6,159 nucleotides of DNA, taken from positions 1 to 6,159 of the forward strand of contig NZ_ALPT02000133.1 of NCBI RefSeq assembly GCF_000292245.2, given 5' to 3'. Numbering within the stretch: the first letter of the stretch is position 1; the number at the start of each line of letters is the position of its first letter. Origin of the DNA: Alkalihalobacillus alcalophilus ATCC 27647 = CGMCC 1.3604 (lineage in GTDB: Bacteria > Bacillota > Bacilli > Bacillales > Bacillaceae_D). The notes under the pieces are model-generated. The model was not told the origin of the DNA, did not search any database, and saw nothing but the letters and a program-made list of their open reading frames with translations. The position numbers were made by a program, and so were the translations under genes. Below are positions 5,640 through 6,159 of the stretch, one piece after another.

Positions 5640-5741
5640 TCATTCGGTAATTTTCGAAGTTTCTGTAGACGAGTTGGATAAATTCCGATAAATCATAGGA
5701 ACATGTCGAAAGAGCGACACCTTTTTATGAATATGAATATG
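5640..5741. other. 3' untranslated stretch with a Spo0A-box word
   Basis: No gene is supported here. It contains a short direct repeat (GATAAATTCC then GATAAATCA, near 5679-5698), a perfect TGTCGAA (5704-5710) and ATGAAT/ATGAAT/ATGAAA in tandem (5727-5744). It is probably the 3' end of the operon transcript leading into the terminator. Confidence 0.5.
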
Positions 5742-5776
5742 AAAGGAACCATAGCTACTATATGGTTCCTTTTTTT
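5742..5776 (+). terminator. Intrinsic terminator of the hydrolase-SDR operon
   Basis: AAAGGAACCATA (5742-5753) pairs perfectly with TATGGTTCCTTT (5761-5772) around the 7-nt loop GCTACTA, and the T-run continues to 5776. This is a strong rho-independent terminator about 100 bp after the SDR stop codon. On the minus strand the tail is TTTCATATTC, so it would be weaker for transcripts coming from the repeat tract. Confidence 0.92.
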
Positions 5777-5802
5777 GGTAGGTTGATTTCGTTTGATGGC
5801 TC

Positions 5803-6159
5803 TTTGATTCCTTTTGTGGCTTTGATTCATCGGCTTTTGGCATCATTGGGAGGTTTTGATTTCCTTTGTGGCTCTTATTCGCCTGCTTTTGGCTTCATTG
5901 CTGGCCTTTGATTCCCTTTGCCGCTCTGATTCACCTGCTTTTGGAATCATTGCTGGCCTTTGATTCCCTTTGTGGCTCTTATTCATCGGCTTTCGGCATC
6001 ATTGCTGGCCTTTGATTCCCTTTCACGCTTTGATTCATATACTTTCGGAATCATAGACACCCTATGATTCCCTTTGTAGCTCTTATTAATGTTCATTTGG
6101 CTTCTTTGGGAGGCTTTGATTGCTTTTGCGGCTCTTATTCACCTGCTTTTGGAATCATT
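5803..6159. repeat. Tandem repeat, 52-bp period, about 7 copies, open at window end
   Basis: TTTGATTCC-like unit starts lie at 5803, 5855, 5907, 5959, 6011, 6063 and 6115, each step exactly 52 bp; the last copy is cut by the window end after 45 bp. A typical unit has TTTGATTCCCTTTGTGGC, then CTCTTATTCACCTGC, then TTTTGGAATCATTGCTGGCC. Copies differ by substitutions with no indels, and variants are shuffled between units (TTATTC, TGATTC; GGAATCATT, GGCATCATT, GGCTTCATT). A 52-bp period shifts frame at every copy, so the array as a whole does not encode a repeated peptide. Several unit junctions carry an inverted repeat GGAATCA...TGATTCC. Function unknown. Confidence 0.95.
6047..6071. repeat. 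Perfect 10-bp hairpin within the right repeat tract
   Basis: GGAATCATAG (6047-6056) and CTATGATTCC (6062-6071) are perfect inverted arms around the 5-nt loop ACACC, spanning the junction of two 52-bp units. In the other units the equivalent arms are 7 bp or less with an 11-nt loop. There is no T-run after it on the plus strand, so it is not an obvious terminator. Confidence 0.75.

Noticed and set aside
5640..5846. Minus-strand open frame of 68 codons, lysine- and serine-rich
   Set aside because: It starts inside the 52-bp repeat, crosses the operon terminator hairpin and has no convincing ribosome binding site.

Overview
The window looks like chromosomal DNA of a low-GC Gram-positive bacterium, most likely a member of the Bacillaceae. 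It has AT-rich intergenic DNA, strong AGGAGG-type ribosome binding sites, SigA-like promoters, intrinsic terminators after most genes, and close matches to Firmicutes DeoD, GalE and VanZ-family proteins. The species cannot be named from sequence alone.

Layout. Positions 1-290 hold a degenerate tandem repeat with an exact 51-bp period. A small minus-strand gene for an unrecognised 82-residue protein (458-706) ends at a strong terminator (382-424). About 500 bp of non-coding, AT-rich DNA (707-1211) carries the likely promoters of that gene and of deoD. deoD (1212-1913, plus) encodes hexameric-type purine nucleoside phosphorylase and shares a terminator with a convergent minus-strand VanZ-family membrane protein gene (1988-2440). 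Upstream of vanZ on the same strand is galE (2520-3515), UDP-glucose 4-epimerase, with a terminator-like hairpin between the two. A 238-bp divergent region (3516-3753) holds a palindrome and a near-consensus promoter. It separates galE from a plus-strand two-gene operon: a serine alpha/beta hydrolase (3754-4557) and a thioester-reductase-like SDR oxidoreductase (4581-5639). That operon ends at a strong terminator (5742-5776). The rest, 5803-6159, is a second tandem repeat with an exact 52-bp period that runs off the window end.

How the genes relate. deoD is purine salvage, galE supplies UDP-galactose for envelope or exopolysaccharide sugars, and VanZ-family proteins are poorly understood membrane proteins. 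These three look like ordinary housekeeping neighbours. The hydrolase and SDR pair is probably one transcription unit acting on an acyl or other thioester/ester substrate, but the substrate is not visible in the sequence.

The least explained content is non-coding. The two tandem-repeat tracts at the window ends look like diverged members of one repeat family in the same orientation. One copy in the right tract shows paired changes that lengthen an inverted repeat. The Spo0A-box word TGTCGAA occurs four times, always between genes. I see no CRISPR array, tRNA, rRNA, transposase, phage gene or recognisable defence system.
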